Shown piece after piece: positions 54,153-64,000 of a DNA stretch of 64,000 nucleotides. The stretch is from assembly GCA_033032865.1 (NCBI GenBank), contig JAWHQI010000068.1:496001-560000 (forward strand), in the 5' to 3' direction. The position numbers and the translations under genes are program-made. Position 1 is the stretch's first letter, and each line of letters begins with the position of its first letter. The notes under the pieces were generated by a model. The model saw only the letters and a list, made by a program, of their open reading frames with translations, ran no database searches and was not told the origin of the DNA. The DNA comes from Dactylorhiza incarnata. Its lineage: Eukaryota; Streptophyta; Magnoliopsida; Asparagales; Orchidaceae.

Positions 54153-55240
54153 CTGTCACCACATCGCTTTGCTTTATGGCCTCCTGCTGACCAAGGTTGT
54201 ACACTCTGGGTTGGGCTAGAGCAGCATGGTATGCAGTTGACTCCACCGCCTTCCCTTTCTCCGCCGCATAAGCCGCAGCCGCCTTCTTGCCGTCATGACA
54301 GGCTCGGGCTATATGACCCGACTTACCATAATTATAACAGATGAGTGGGCCTCGCCCAGTGGTCATACCCAAAGAAGCAAATTGAGCTGACCTAGAAGGT
54401 CGCACTCTATTCCTCCACCTGCCTCGCCCAGACTTCGCAGAGCTCGGCGCTTTGAACTCTAGATTTACCACTGATAACTCCTTCCTGCTCTAGGACCGCT
54501 TCATATCCTTTTCTAAGGAACGAGCCGTATTGACCAGTGTCATAAACCCCTGTTTCATTGGCCTTGACATAAGGAACCACAACTCTTCCCGCAGACCTTC
54601 ATAAAACCGATTGGTCTTCCGAGCTTCATCGGCAAAGGTCACTCCTGCGTATTGCCCCAACTGGGTAAACTCTGCAGGTAATGATCAATCATACGATCAC
54701 CTTGAGTTAGACGGTTGAACTGATTCTCCATCTCAATCTGTTGAGCAGGTGGGAGGTACCGCTCCAAGAACATTCCTGAGAACTCGTCAAACGAGATGTC
54801 CGACAACTGCCTTCCTGCTAGCTGATGCAACTCTAACTCGTCCCACCACAACTGCGCCTCCCCATCAAGTAGGAGGGTTGCCAAAGTAACCTTCTGCCCT
54901 TCCTCCGTATTAGTGGCCTTCAAGGTCTTGCACACCCTCGATAGCCAATCCTCAGCTTGCGTCGGGGTTCCTACCCCCGTGAACATAGGAGGATGGAAAC
55001 TCAGAAAGTACTGCAGTTGTTGGTTTGGAGCTCTTCGTGCCCTCACTGGCACTGGCCGTTCAACCACTGGTTCAACTACTACAGCCAGCATCGGAGCCAC
55101 CCCGAGGGTAGGAGGTTGTCCAGGGACATGCCCTCAAGGTTGTGCAGTGAACATAGCAAACACCGCTTCAGCTATCATCCTCACTGTCTCAGCAGAAGGA
55201 GGAGTAGGCACCTCAGCTGGTGCACTGCTCGAAGTTGAAC
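54153..55240 (-). pseudogene. gag: Element H gag
   Basis: Tekay-type gag: YFLSFHPPMFTGVGTPTQAEDWL, WWDELELHQLAGRQL, ISFDEFSGMFLERYLPPAQQ, LTQGDRMIDHYLQ; frame breaks after it; then SGRGRWRNRVRPSRSAQ and a knuckle CYNYGKSGHIARAC in which one Cys is Tyr. The N-terminal Pro-rich region is frame-shifted around 55100-55140. Confidence 0.84.
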
Positions 55241-55510
55241 GCAGGGGTAGAGACAGCCCCGCTCTACTCCCAGCCGCCTATATATGTGCACAAAACATAA
55301 TTAGCGACTAAGAGATAGCATGGAATAACAAAGGAACTCATAAGTTCCATCATAAGGCTACAATCATACAGGTACTTCATTCCTAAAGTGAACAGTTACT
55401 GGTTATTTACATGTCTTAACGGCGATGCACACACGTGCTCACTAACCCTTAAAAGAATTCGACCACGAATTCAGATGAAAAGGGATCGAGACCCGTAGCT
55501 GATACCAATT

Positions 55511-57290
55511 TGTAACACCCTCCCTGTTACATAGCATATAGCAGTAGGTCCGGCCGGGACCCCACGCCATATAAAACGAACAGAAGAGCGCGTTACTTAA
55601 TCAGCGTTAAACAGTTAAGAATATAACTATCTCAGCCCACAGAGTCGCATAACAGAAGCATTTAATTTCATATAAAACTAGTTCATTCATTGTCCACAAT
55701 AGCAACTAGGAATGAAATACAACAAGTTATTTACAAGGTTTGTTCACAACATGTTTATAATAAGGTGGCTTCCAAACATCGGCACGCAAGCCGGCCATAC
55801 ATGAAAACAGTAAACAAAACAACTCGGCCTACGAGGGCCAGCACAACACAGCAGTATATATTTCACAGGTGCGTCTAAGCACCATATAGAAACATTCATC
55901 ACACGGTGACATCAAGTCACACGTTAAGTGCACTCACGACACATCATGCTCTAGTCCTATTTCAACATGGATGATCAGATTGAACTAGGACGTACACACG
56001 AAGTTCCGACACTATCGTTATGAGCTAGATGTCAGGATTCAACTATGCCTGGCCCGGGTTCGGTTCAGCTAATGCCCGCGCTCATAAATGTCATGATTCA
56101 ACTTAGCCTGACACGGGTTTGGCTTCCCCTTGTGCCCGATGAACTATAACTTCACAGGGTCATTACCTCAGCCTCAGGGGCGAGGTCCAAACATGGTTAG
56201 AAATCTCAAAGATTACAGTCTCAGGCATTACATCTTAATGCTAGGCGTTAGCCCTTAACGCTGGGCGTTACTCTTAATGCTGGGCGTTAGCTCATTTCCG
56301 GGTAATTTCTGGGTAACACCTCCAGAACTCACTACAGCATGACTCAATACTCAGAACCCGAAAAACACATCATATGGCGCTACCGCCGGCGTTAGCTCTA
56401 ATGCCTGGCGTTAACGAATAGAACAGCAAGAAACATCACCAATCCATACCAACCTATCCAGATGGGCTTCACACAGCGTGCCTATGTCCGTACTACCATT
56501 CCAGACTCTATATGCAAATTTTGTGGGGATATCATCAACCCTCCGGAAGAACCCATCTACTAATTAGTAGAAGTCTTCCTAAGCATGCAAATCAAAGGAC
56601 GCACATGTCCAAAGATGAAGGGAGGTGAATCGTTACCCTTGGTGCATGTTTCGGTGCCATAGAACCGAAAGGAAATTGACTGGAATCTTTTGAAACAACA
56701 TCCTCTCTTCTGAAACGATGGCACAAACACGCAAGCAATCTTCTCCATGTATTTTCCCTCGGCACAACGTACGACTAGCCAAATGAGACCTCCTTCCTTC
56801 TGGTCACGACTTCTCTGCCTTTGGAAAGAGCTTGGAATTAGAATTTAGAAGGAAAAAGGAACTTGGCTGCCTTATATATTTTTCTTGTCAAATGCAGGCG
56901 TTAGTACTTAACACGTGCGTTAGCCCCGAAGGTGGTGGCTGAACTTATCCACAGCCCCTGACCAGCCGCTTAAGGAAAATCGACGGGAAGCTAACGTTGG
57001 CGTTAGCTCTAATGCGAATCGACGTCCCGTCTCGACAATCGGGCTGCTGACCCATCGAGACAACGACACGCTTATGTCCTAGGCTAAGGCCTGGCATTAA
57101 TGCTAACGCCTGGCGCTAGATCTCAGACTTAACAATCTGTTGGGAAAAACTGGGGTGCTACAAACATTTCTCGAGAAGAACATAAAGAATTTCCCAAGAA
57201 GGACCTAACGCCTAGCGTTAACCATAATGCCTGGCGTTAGCGCCTTACAGCAACCCTCTTTCTTTTACTGGGGAAATTTGGGGTGTTACA
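55511..57290 (-). repeat. Element H LTR (right, 5' copy)
   Basis: 1780 bp, paired with 48825-50618. TATA (minus TATATAAGG) at 56870-56878; U3 array 56891-57245. PBS-like gctgatacca precedes it at about 55498-55507. Confidence 0.92.
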
Positions 57291-58081
57291 GTAAGGTTTA
57301 GGGCAATCCTTGTACCTTGCAACACCTTAAAAGTTAGGTCAGAATTTATGATGGCATTTGTATCCTCCCCCTTTCTGGTTTCTTCAAACACTTGTTGATG
57401 TAGGTCTTGTTTAGCTTTTGTTATAGTGCCAGATAAGGTTTGGAAAACATTTTCAAAATCAGCTTGGAGCACATCTTTTAGTTTGACTACCTCAGCATTC
57501 AATTGAGTAGCAGTGACTATTTCAGCAATTGATTGGAAAACATTGGCAATATCCGTTTTCAGCGCTTCCGTATTCCTGTCAGCTTCCTCATTCAACAGCA
57601 TAGCATTGGAGTATACATATTCTTGGATGTGATTGGCTGATTATTCTATCACCTCATCAGTCTTGCTGACATACCTTTTGACATAAGATATATCCTATTC
57701 AGACAGCTGGAGGTGTTTGTCCATAGATCATAGAATGGTATTCTGAGAGATCACTACCTTTTCTTCTAGGTCAAACCATTTAGTCATTTGCATGATCAGG
57801 ATGCCAGTGTCTTCCTTGATCTCCTTGACCTTATCCATTACTTCAGTTTTCACATCCAGTATGGACTGATCTATGTATGTTTTGACAGTTGAAACTGACT
57901 GGTCTACATAATTCTTCATGGATGTGAGATGAGTCTCTAGCATGAGTTGAATTGCATTTAGAATGCTCTCATTTGAGGAAGTGGAGGTGGAAGCTTGTTG
58001 ATCAGGGATGATTGGGTTTGGGAGCCTTAGTGGACTTGGAGGAGGGACTACTTGAGGTGTAGTCTGCATTACAGCTGTAGG
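57291..58081 (-). pseudogene. ORF3 fragment of a second E-family copy (E')
   Basis: The minus strand gives the middle and coiled-coil region of ORF3: NESILNAIQLMLETHLTSMKNY, STVKTYIDQSILDVKTEV, KVKEIKEDTGILIMQMTKWF, DKHLQLSE, ADRNTEALKTDIANVFQSI, FEETRKGEDTNAIINSDLT. It parallels E at 34962-35200 and 23560-23950, so it is a different copy of the same gene, not a continuation. It is cut on the left by H and on the right by element I's LTR. Compared with E it has an extra heptad-like VFQTLSGTITKAKQD segment. Several stops. Confidence 0.78.
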
Positions 58082-59410
58082 TGAAAGTGCACAATTAACC
58101 TCACTAGAATTCTCTAGAGGGGGGGTGAATAGAGATTTAAAAATTATTTTGTGCAAAGTTAATATTTATATATGTGTATGATCACAGATTAGAGCTTCCC
58201 ACACACCAACAAGAATTAAGCAAGAAAATAAAGTAAATGCAAGAAAATAAATCACAGCACAACACAAGAAAATATAGTGGTTCCCCAAACTTTGGGTAGT
58301 CCACTCTTCTGCCCCCTTGGTAGGAATTCACTATCTTGCACTGAGTCTTTTGATAAGGAGACTCTTAGAACCACCCTGAGTCTTTTGACAAGGAGACTCT
58401 TAGAACCAACTGAGTCTTTTGACAAGGAGACTCTTAGAACCAGTACACTTAATTTTTTGGAGAGAGATTCGAAAAACTCTTTTACAATGTTTAAGTGAGA
58501 AAGAAAGAAAGGAGAAGAAATAAAAAACAAGAAAGAATCTTCTTCCTAGCAAGAAGATTGGAAGCACAAGAAGTGAATTGAATCTTTCTTCTATAGAGAG
58601 AAGAAGATTTGCAGCCTTTCTCTCTTTGTGAGAGCTATTAGATTTTGCAGCAGTATGACTTCAGAAGCAGAAGAAGAAGAAGTGCTTGAATGTTGCTGCA
58701 GAGCTTTTTCTCAATTTCTCTCTTTTCTCTTGGGAGCTTTTCCTCTATTTCAAATGTGTGTGGTAGATCACTCTCTTCTATTTTTTGCCGACCTCCTCTT
58801 ATTTATAGCTCTGTTAATTCAACATAATACTATAGGAGGATAATCAATTAGCTGTTAGAGAGAATAGAAAAAATGTTTCCATAATGTTTATTTCTGTAGA
58901 AGGAAAGAATGAATTCTGATTTCAAATAATATCCAAAATAGAGTTAATCAGATTAGCCAAGAATCAAATAGAAGGAAAGAATGATTCAGAACGGCTATAA
59001 AATATTAACATTATTCCATACAAATCAGATTTACTGAAAGAAGGAAAGAGATCTGGCGCATATTTAAGTCTGTCAAATAAATCGACGTGCGACGATTGCC
59101 ATTCGACGCAAGCGTCGAGTACATCCTGTCTGGACGTCGAGAGGTGAATAAGGAAGGTGCGTCGACTAAGGTGCGTCGACTAAGGTGCATCGACTTCACT
59201 AGTTGCGTCGACTAGAAATCAGAATAACGTCGACAACACATACGTCGAAATCTTCCTAGAGTTACTTCGACTTAATCTGAAAGAAACGTCGACTACATTT
59301 CGACATTGCGTCGAATACTATTCGACGCATATTTACTTAGCCTTGTTTTTCATTTTTGGAATTCATATTTGACTCATTTTCAGGGGTTAAGAGAAATCAT
59401 TTTCCCAACA
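58082..59410 (-). repeat. Element I 3' LTR
   Basis: 1329 bp, TGAAAGTGC...TTCCCAACA. Poly-G box CTCTAGAGGGGGGGTGAAT at 58112-58130, TATA box (minus TATAAATA) at 58800-58807, and CGTCGA array at 59081-59330. Near 58320-58440 are three direct copies of a ~35-bp gagtcttttgacaaggagac unit. Confidence 0.9.
59081..59330. promoter_or_regulatory. U3 array of CGTCGA/GTCGAC motifs, element I LTR
   Basis: About twelve CGTCGA or TCGACG words in 250 bp, several as GCGTCGACTA. The same word fills 61531-61750 upstream of ORF3. Confidence 0.65.
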
Positions 59411-59563
59411 ATCTCCCCCTATTTGTCTTAACCCTTCTTAGAGAGAAATTTTATTAGCATATAATTAACACAGCATAGTATTTGTATAGATAAGAAATAT
59501 ATTGAGTAGAAGGAAAGAATTAGGAAAAGAAAGCACATGACAAGTATTTGTCTTTCACAAGAA

Positions 59564-61352
59564 TTAAACTAGAAACTTCTTTTTGTACATGAAGTTGACA
59601 AAAGCAGAATAAAGTTTCCTAGATAAGTCATTAATGGCATCAAAAATGTATCCCCTGGCTCTATCAGGTCTTTCCTGGACATTCCTGATGATTGTATGCA
59701 GTTTTTCCAAGAGTTTATCACCATCAGGAATAGTGTCATTTATGGAGTACCCTTTGCTGATGATGATTGCTGCCTTTTCATCAATCATCTCAATGGTAAT
59801 GTTGTGAGATTCTTTTTGTGCAGGCTTGGGCTCAGGAGGTCCTTTGTTATCAACCTTTGGCCTATAGAGTTTCTTCTTTTCTGGTTCCTATTTCTCAGGA
59901 ACTTCATACATCTTTCCTTTTCCTTTCCCTTTCCATGGTGAGTTAAGCCATTTGTCTAGCATTGCAGGCCTTGTAGGCTTCTTATAGGGAATGTAGGTTT
60001 CTTCTGTACACCCTATACCCTTCTTGTCCTTTTGACCCTTATCCAGGATAATCCCTGCCTGAGGATTTTTCTTTTGAAAAGCTTCAATATCAAACAACTT
60101 ATTTGGAATTCTGATAGAAGATTCAGCAAGAATTTGTTCCTTAGTCATGCCCTTGTTAATCTTCTCCATCCAGGCCCTCCTTTTATCTTCCACTTCTTTC
60201 CTGGGTGCTTCATATTCATACACTTCTCTTTCTCTTATCTCTTCATGCCTCTTTTCCATGTCAGGATCATGGTACTCCTTGACAGGACTGTTAGGACAGA
60301 TACTAGGCATCTTTTCAAATCTTTTTATTTGCTCACATGCTTTTCTATACTTCTTTTCTTTTGCAAACTCCTTCCTTTCTTCTTTAGAAAAATTTTGCCA
60401 GTGGGGAGTGACTTCCCTTTTTCTCTTTATCTATCCTCCTGGACTTTGCCTAGGTATGATCTGTTTAGGGAGTCTTGCTGCTTGTAGAGGTAGAGGTAGC
60501 AGAGGAGGTAGAGAAGAAGGTAGAGGAGGAAGTTGAGGAGGAGGAAGAGGACGAGAGGAAGGAGGAGTTTTCTTTTTGGGTGGAGAGGGAGTTATTTCAA
60601 GAAGAGTTCTTAGATGTTCTGCAATAGAGGGCAGAGTGATTTCTGGTAGGGTGATCTCTGCTGAGGGATGAATGTCTCCTCCAGACTCTTTTGTAGGGAT
60701 GTCCTCAAGTAGAGGTGTCTTCAGCTTGATGTAACTGCAGAGAAGCCAGAAGAGTGATGTTGAAGTTCTTCCTCACATAAGGGTGCATCAATCCATATCT
60801 GCCCATTCCAATCATCAGAGGTGGCTGCTTCTTCCTCCCCCTGGATTACTGGGTCCTTTACTACAGGAATCTCCCCCTGGTTATAAGGATCATCAATTCT
60901 GAATGCTGAATCCACAGCATGCTCCCCTTCAGTGTTGTAAGAGGAGGATTCACCAAAATGTTTGATGAAACTGTAGTCAGAGTGATTTGAGAGAGGTGGA
61001 GCCTATAAGAGAGTTAGAGAGAATACTTAGTGTTGGAGAGAAGAGATTTAAACCTGAGCTTTTAGTTGAGATCAAAAACCTGGCAAGAGGGGTTTCTGGA
61101 GCAACTCTCCCCCTGGTTTATATCTTTCAGGAAGGATGTAAACCTTTGTGGCGACAGAGGTTCCTCTTGAAGAAGAAGATGAAGCCCGGGAAGAGAGGCA
61201 GACAGGGTGGCCAATTTGGCTTCACAGGAGGTGATCATATTGGCACATTCATTGGAGAAGTTAGTTAATCGTGTCTGGAAGTAATTGAGAAGATTTTCCA
61301 GAGCATCGTTCATTGCTTTGATAAGGTCAGTTTGAACAGGAGTAGGCGCCAT
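59564..61352 (-). pseudogene. Element I ORF3: different architecture from E/F ORF3, one candidate intron
   Basis: Start MAPTPVQTDLIKAMNDALE at 61352. An N-terminal helical region (LNYFQTRLTNFSNECANMI), intron 61003-61079, an acidic segment (YNQGEIPVVKDPVIQGEEEA), a frameshift near 60730, a Pro-rich stretch (PPLPSSLPPLLPLPL), a TAG at 60431-60433, a highly charged helical block (KEERKEFAKEKKYRKACEQ, RKEVEDKRRAWMEKINKGMT), a basic WKGKGKGKMYEVPEK, a TAG at 59888-59890, and a C-terminus DRARGYIFDAINDLSRKLY. I do not recognise a family, and no signal peptide or membrane segment is seen. No clear similarity to E/F ORF3 by eye beyond MAP and coiled-coil character. Confidence 0.6.
61003..61079 (-). 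other. Candidate 77-nt intron in element I ORF3
   Basis: Donor GCCAG|GTTTTTG and acceptor CTCTTATAG|G with a pyrimidine-rich lead. Removal joins RNPSCQ in frame to APPLSNHSDYSFIK; retention stops after VFDLN. Confidence 0.6.
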
Positions 61353-61430
61353 TGATGCAGGAAGAGAGAGAGGTAGAAGACGCAGTTTTGGCGTGTCCAG
61401 AGAGTTATTTGTTATGAAATAATAAGTACT

Positions 61431-61439
61431 ATTTAAAGA
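61431..61439 (-). promoter_or_regulatory. Weak TATA-like site upstream of element I ORF3
   Basis: The minus strand reads CTTTAAATAG about 80 bp upstream of the ORF3 ATG and about 90 bp downstream of the CGTCGA array. Weak match. Confidence 0.3.
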
Positions 61440-61530
61440 AGATGAAACGTCGAGAAAGGAAACAGAAATCAAGGTAATCCAGTCGTAAAAGAAGAGGAAG
61501 TAAGGATTTGATTCCAATTTTAACCAGAAG

Positions 61531-61750
61531 TCGACGTTACGTCGAATTGATGTCAACGTATGCGTCGATATGTAGTCGGCGTTCCATGAAGGTTTTGTCA
61601 GTCTAAAGATTTGTCGACGAGGTCATAGACTTGCGTCGATAAGAAGTCTACGGTATGTTGATAGTGGATCGACGTAACTTTAACTGAAAGAAATCAGAAC
61701 CAGCGTCGAGGTCTTCTCGACGGTACGTCGATATGTATTTTGACGCATCT
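61531..61750. promoter_or_regulatory. Second CGTCGA array of element I, between pol and ORF3
   Basis: Nine CGTCGA or TCGACG words in 220 bp plus variants (tgtcaacg, agtcggcg, tgttgata). It lies just beyond the pol stop at 61805. Confidence 0.62.
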
Positions 61751-61804
61751 CCAGGAAACTTTCTTAGATATTCTGATGTCTTTAGATTTCCCTAACAATG
61801 AGGT

Positions 61805-62296
61805 TTACAAGCTTCCATCAAGCATCCCCAAGGTGTTTATGAAATAGTTATGCTTAGTTTCATCTAAAGGTTTTGTGAAGATGTCTGCTCTTTGATTGTC
61901 TGTGGGAATATATTCTAAGGTTATTTTACCCTTCTCAACATTGTCTCTAAGGAAGTGATGTCTGATTTCTATATGTTTGGTCCTACTATGAAGGACTGGG
62001 TTGGATGCTATGGATATAGCACTAGAGCTATCACAATAGATCTTAGAGTTGTGTATTTCCAATTTGTAATCAAGTAGTTGATTTTGCATCCACAGGATTT
62101 GTGAACAACAGCTCCCAACAGCTATGTATTCAGCTTCAGCTGTTGAAGTTGAGACTGAGGTTTGTTTCTTACTATACCATGAGATCAATCTGTCACCTAG
62201 AAATTGGCAGGTACCAGATGTGCTTTTTCTATCAACCCTACATCCAGCATAATCTGCATCTGAGAAACCTATTAATTCAAAGTTGGTTTCTGCTGA
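61805..62296 (-). pseudogene. Element I RNase H
   Basis: FELIGFSDADYAG, then LISWYSKKQTSVSTSTAEAEYIAVGS, YCDSSSAISIASNPVLHSRTKHIEIRHHF and RADIFTKPLDETKHNYF. Separated from RT by a TAA at 62297-62299 (Tyr expected after GLW). Otherwise intact. Confidence 0.88.
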
Positions 62297-62299
62297 TTA

Positions 62300-63702
62300 C
62301 CATAGTCCTAGTTCAGGGGTTCCCTTTAGGTATCTAAGAATCCTTTTTACAGAGGTGAGATGGGATTCCTTTGGTTCAACCTGAAATCTAGCACATATGC
62401 AAGTGGCAAACATGATATCAGGTCTGCTTGCTGTTAGATATAGAAGGGATCCTATGATGGCCCTATAAGTCTTTTGATCTACTGATTTTCCTTTATCATC
62501 TTTTTCTATGATGGCATTGGTTGCCATGGGTGTTTTCATGGTAGATGCTGATTCCATACCAAACTTTTTGATTAGTTCTTTGGTATATTTTGATTGTGAG
62601 ATAAAGATTCCTTCACTACTTTGTTTTACTTGTAGCCCTAGGAAGTAGGAGAGTTCACCTATACTACTCATCTCAAATTTAGATTGCATAAGATTAGAAA
62701 ATCTTTTACATAGTTTAGGATGGGTTGAGCTAAAGATAATGTCATCTACATATATTTGAACAAGGAGGAGTTGGTTTTTATGTGTTCTAGTTAAGAGTGT
62801 CTTGTCTACTTTTTCCTCTTTCAAAGGAATTTTCTAAAAGAAAGTTTGAGAGAGTTTCATACCAAGCTCTAGGTGCTTGCTTAAGACCATATAATGCTTT
62901 GTTAAGTCTATAAACAAAGTTAGGGGAAGAGGGATTAACAAAACCTGGTGGTTGCTCCACATATACCTCTTCTTGCAGATCTCCATTTAAAAAGGCACTC
63001 TTGACATCCATTTGGTAGACTTTCATCTTCATGAAGGCTGCATAGGCAAGAAAGAGCCTGATTGCCTCTAATCTGGCTACTGCAGCAAAGGTCTGATTAT
63101 AGTCTATCCCTTCTTCTTGTCTATATCCTTGTGCTACAAGTCTTGCCTTGTTTCTCACAATTATTCCAGTGGAATCTAGTTTGTTCCTATATACCCATTT
63201 TGTACCAATTACAGGGTAGTTTCTTGGTCTTTCAACTAGGTTCCATACTTTGTTTCTCTCAAATTGGCCTAGTTCTTCTTGCATGGCCATAATCCAGTGA
63301 GGATCACAATTTGCTTCCTCAAACTTCTTTGGTTCAACTTGTGATAGGAAGCATTGGAGCATTATCCCATTGGAGACTTGGTGTCTTGTTCTTACTCCTG
63401 CATTGGGATCTCCAATCACTTGAGCTTGTGGATGATCTTTCAAATTGATTCCTGTTCTGCCTGAATTTGTCAGTTGTTCTTCTACTTCATTCTCAATGGG
63501 ATCATTGTTCAATTGTTCTTCCTGGACCATGTCCTCTTGTGGAAGAGGGTCTTGAGTGCTCTTTTCTGAGGTTTCTTGTTCAGACTCCTCACTTGGTTCC
63601 TCTAACTGGTTTTCCTTTCCATTTTCTGTATTCTCTAGAGCTAGTTGCTCAAGCTGGGTTTCTATGCTGTTGTTTTCCTGTGGAACAGAACTGGTGGGAG
63701 TT
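62300..63702 (-). pseudogene. Element I reverse transcriptase
   Basis: Acidic linker, then [84 protein letters not shown], a frameshift at an A run (plus T5 at 62810-62814), then the catalytic [13 protein letters not shown] and [16 protein letters not shown] residues are intact. Upstream frame changes at the C8 run 63703-63710. Confidence 0.9.
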
Positions 63703-63710
63703 CCCCCCCC

Positions 63711-64000
63711 ACCCCTTAAGCAGCATGTTAGTTTCATCAAATACAATGTGCATGGATTCTTCAATCTTAAGAGTTCTTCTATTGTAGCACCTACAGGCTT
63801 TGCTGGATGATGAATATCCCAGAAATATTCCATCATCAGACTTCTTGTCAAATTTGGCAAGATGATCTTTCCCATTGTTTAGAATAAAGCAAGCACATCC
63901 AAAAATTTTAAAATATTTAACAGTGGGTGTTTTATTTTTCAGGAGCTCATATGGAGTCTTTGATTTAGTTTTGTGTATGAGGCTTCTATTTAGAACATAG
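63711..64000 (-). pseudogene. Element I integrase C-terminus, partial
   Basis: The minus frame from the window edge reads [52 protein letters not shown] and [13 protein letters not shown], the copia integrase tail. It shifts frame at the eight-base homopolymer 63703-63710. Confidence 0.85.

Larger units (their letters stand above)
48587..57290 (-). mobile_element. Element H: Tekay-like gypsy with a three-part LTR arrangement
   Basis: From the right: LTR (55511-57290), leader and gag-pol (50619-55510), LTR (48825-50618), then a second copy of the leader with PBS (48587-48824). The leader copy parallels about 55270-55510. An element should end at its 3' LTR, so the extra leader means a tandem or recombined copy truncated at 48586, where E integrase begins. 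LTR copies differ by about 4% in the first ~135 bp. No TSD can be matched. Confidence 0.85.
58082..64000 (-). mobile_element. Element I: SIRE-like copia with a different ORF3, right-truncated by the window
   Basis: 3' LTR (58082-59410), PPT (59411-59422), ORF3 (59564-61352), pol from RNase H back to the integrase tail at 64000. Gag and 5' LTR lie beyond the window. It is inserted in E' ORF3. Confidence 0.9.

Noticed and set aside
57291..57602. E' as a direct continuation of element E across H
   Set aside because: E already contains the same ORF3 segments at 34962-35200 and 23560-23950, so this must be a second copy.

Overview
The window is wholly retrotransposon sequence from a plant nuclear genome. 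It shows Ty1/copia elements with SIRE-type and Tork-type gag-pol, Ty3/gypsy chromoviruses with Tekay-like and other chromodomains, and initiator-Met tRNA primer binding sites (TGGTATCAGAGC). The spliceosomal-type introns and TATA boxes also fit a plant. I see no host gene, rRNA, tRNA gene or CRISPR. Almost every element lies on the minus strand, so upstream is to the right. The species cannot be named from this; a TE-rich, heterochromatic region of an angiosperm is the safe reading.

Layout, left to right. (A) 1-2336: 5' LTR and gag of a SIRE-like copia element, cut by the left window edge, inserted into (Z) an old gypsy remnant: RT fragment 2337-2900, then a probable ~5 kb LTR (3067-7024 and 20036-21096). 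Z carries a small TRIM (3220-3587) and the gypsy chromovirus (B) 7025-20030, whose target-site duplication is GCCAA. B's gag is split by a Tork-like copia element (C, 12666-17720) and by a 378-bp near-perfect palindrome (17776-18153, TSD TTGGT). (E) A SIRE-like element with 3' LTR 21378-22620 continues in pieces to 48586. It is split by the young SIRE-like element (F) 23955-34961 (TSD CAAAC) and by the Tekay gypsy (G) 37736-46433 (TSD ACACC). At 48586 E is joined abruptly to a three-LTR arrangement of a second Tekay family (H, to 57290). H abuts a fragment of a second E-family copy (E', 57291-58081), which is interrupted by a third SIRE-like element (I, 58082 to the window end).

The SIRE-like elements E, F and I each carry a third ORF (ORF3) between pol and the 3' LTR. 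E and F ORF3 are related; I ORF3 looks different. E and I ORF3 contain clean candidate introns.

The most interesting signal is regulatory. Most LTR families here carry, just upstream of the TATA box, an array of short CG-containing palindromic motifs. The motif differs between families: TCTCGAGA in F, CGTCGA/GTCGAC in I, GTCTCAGCGG in E and C, GCTAGCGC in A, G and Z, TAACGC/GCGTTA in H. In E, F and I the same family-specific motif recurs in a second array between pol and ORF3, in F followed by a strong TATA box. This suggests that ORF3 is a separate, spliced transcription unit whose promoter is matched to the LTR promoter.
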